From positions 1 through 64,000 of the IMG/VR virus record IMGVR_UViG_3300024264_000023: a stretch of 64,000 bases of DNA. One strand, 5' to 3'. Positions within the stretch are counted from its first letter, which is position 1. Every line of letters begins with the position of its first letter. Origin of the DNA: a virus. Positions 63,851 to 64,000 of this stretch are shown in pieces. A program made the translations under genes and the position numbers. The notes under the pieces are model-generated. The model did not search any database. It worked only from the letters and a program-made list of their open reading frames with translations, and was not told the origin of the DNA.

Positions 63851-64000
63851 TTAATTATATCCAGTTGTAGTAGCAGATGTACCATTACTGTTTATTACTG
63901 CTGGTCCAGATACTTGAGGATTTGCAGGAGCATAACTTAAAAACATATTATAATAATTATGATATTGAGCTCTTCTATTCATTGTCCATACTTTTCTCAT
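63851..64000 (-). CDS. C-terminal part of a virion-block gene, cut at window edge
   Basis: 49 codons plus TAA, open to base 64000, where an ATG happens to lie at the very edge (MRKVWTMNRRAQYHNYYNMF, then SYAPANPQVSGPAVINSNGT). It could be complete from that ATG or the end of a longer protein. Ser/Thr/Asn-rich tail, no domain. It lies just upstream of the muzzle-like gene in the leftward late block. Confidence 0.45.
   Translation of the reverse strand: MRKVWTMNRRAQYHNYYNMFLSYAPANPQVSGPAVINSNGTSATTTGYN

Noticed and set aside
1-64000. CRISPR array, insertion sequence, integrase or tRNA genes
   Set aside because: Looked for short spaced repeats, transposase or integrase motifs and cloverleaf patterns; none seen. 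The only repeats are within fibre genes and the short regulatory motifs listed.

Overview
The window is almost wholly coding, AT-rich, double-stranded DNA phage sequence, and the gene content points to a crAss-like (Crassvirales-type) podovirus of a Bacteroidota host, probably aquatic. Two signals support this most. A single 4669-codon virion gene carries the DFDID catalytic loop of crAss-like virion RNA polymerases. The 2133-aa protein at the right end has the N-terminal pattern of the crAss-like muzzle (tail-tip) protein. Host assignment rests on two promoters matching the Bacteroidota consensus TTTG/TAnnTTTG, near-absence of Shine-Dalgarno sequences and A/T-rich start contexts. This is recognition from sequence patterns; no database search was run.

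Layout. (1) About 1-10583, rightward: an early/replication block. It holds a partial AAA+-like protein, two related unknown proteins, a PD-(D/E)XK nuclease, a small Fis-like helix-turn-helix protein, a family B DNA polymerase, a MazG-type pyrophosphohydrolase, a spore-photoproduct-lyase-like radical SAM protein, a DUF932 protein, several tiny (mostly membrane) proteins and a DUF5664 (dATP/dGTP diphosphohydrolase N-terminal type) protein. (2) 20318-10585, leftward: a run of tiny genes, then fibre/appendage proteins of 397, 908 and 1219 aa, a 3TM-type holin and small basic proteins. (3) 20464-23553, rightward: a short ribonucleotide reductase cassette (nrdB, nrdA) ending in a small lipoprotein gene. 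(4) 64000-23543, leftward: the late virion block. It holds the muzzle-like protein with an inserted VWA domain, a 1464-aa protein with two HExxH motifs and a lysozyme-like end, three large cargo-type proteins, the giant virion RNA polymerase, a 1915-aa partner with degenerate enzyme motifs, and a second holin.

Genes in each block are packed with ATGA or TAATG overlaps, implying translational coupling. Blocks 2 and 3 diverge from a 145-bp control region (20319-20463) containing a good Bacteroidota promoter, a perfect 8-bp-arm palindrome over its -33 element, and two copies of a leftward motif (GTATATTA core). The same motif recurs upstream of the holin at 23956 and the virion gene at 52980. 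Blocks meet convergently at about 10584 and 23550; the latter has a leftward terminator hidden in the ends of the two genes.

With the added small genes there is no stretch of more than 300 bp without a gene. I saw no tRNA, rRNA, CRISPR array, insertion sequence or integrase. Capsid, portal and terminase genes are not in the window and would be expected to the right of 64000. The most notable features are the giant multi-domain virion polypeptides, which combine polymerase, protease-like, N-glycosidase-like and muramidase-like modules.
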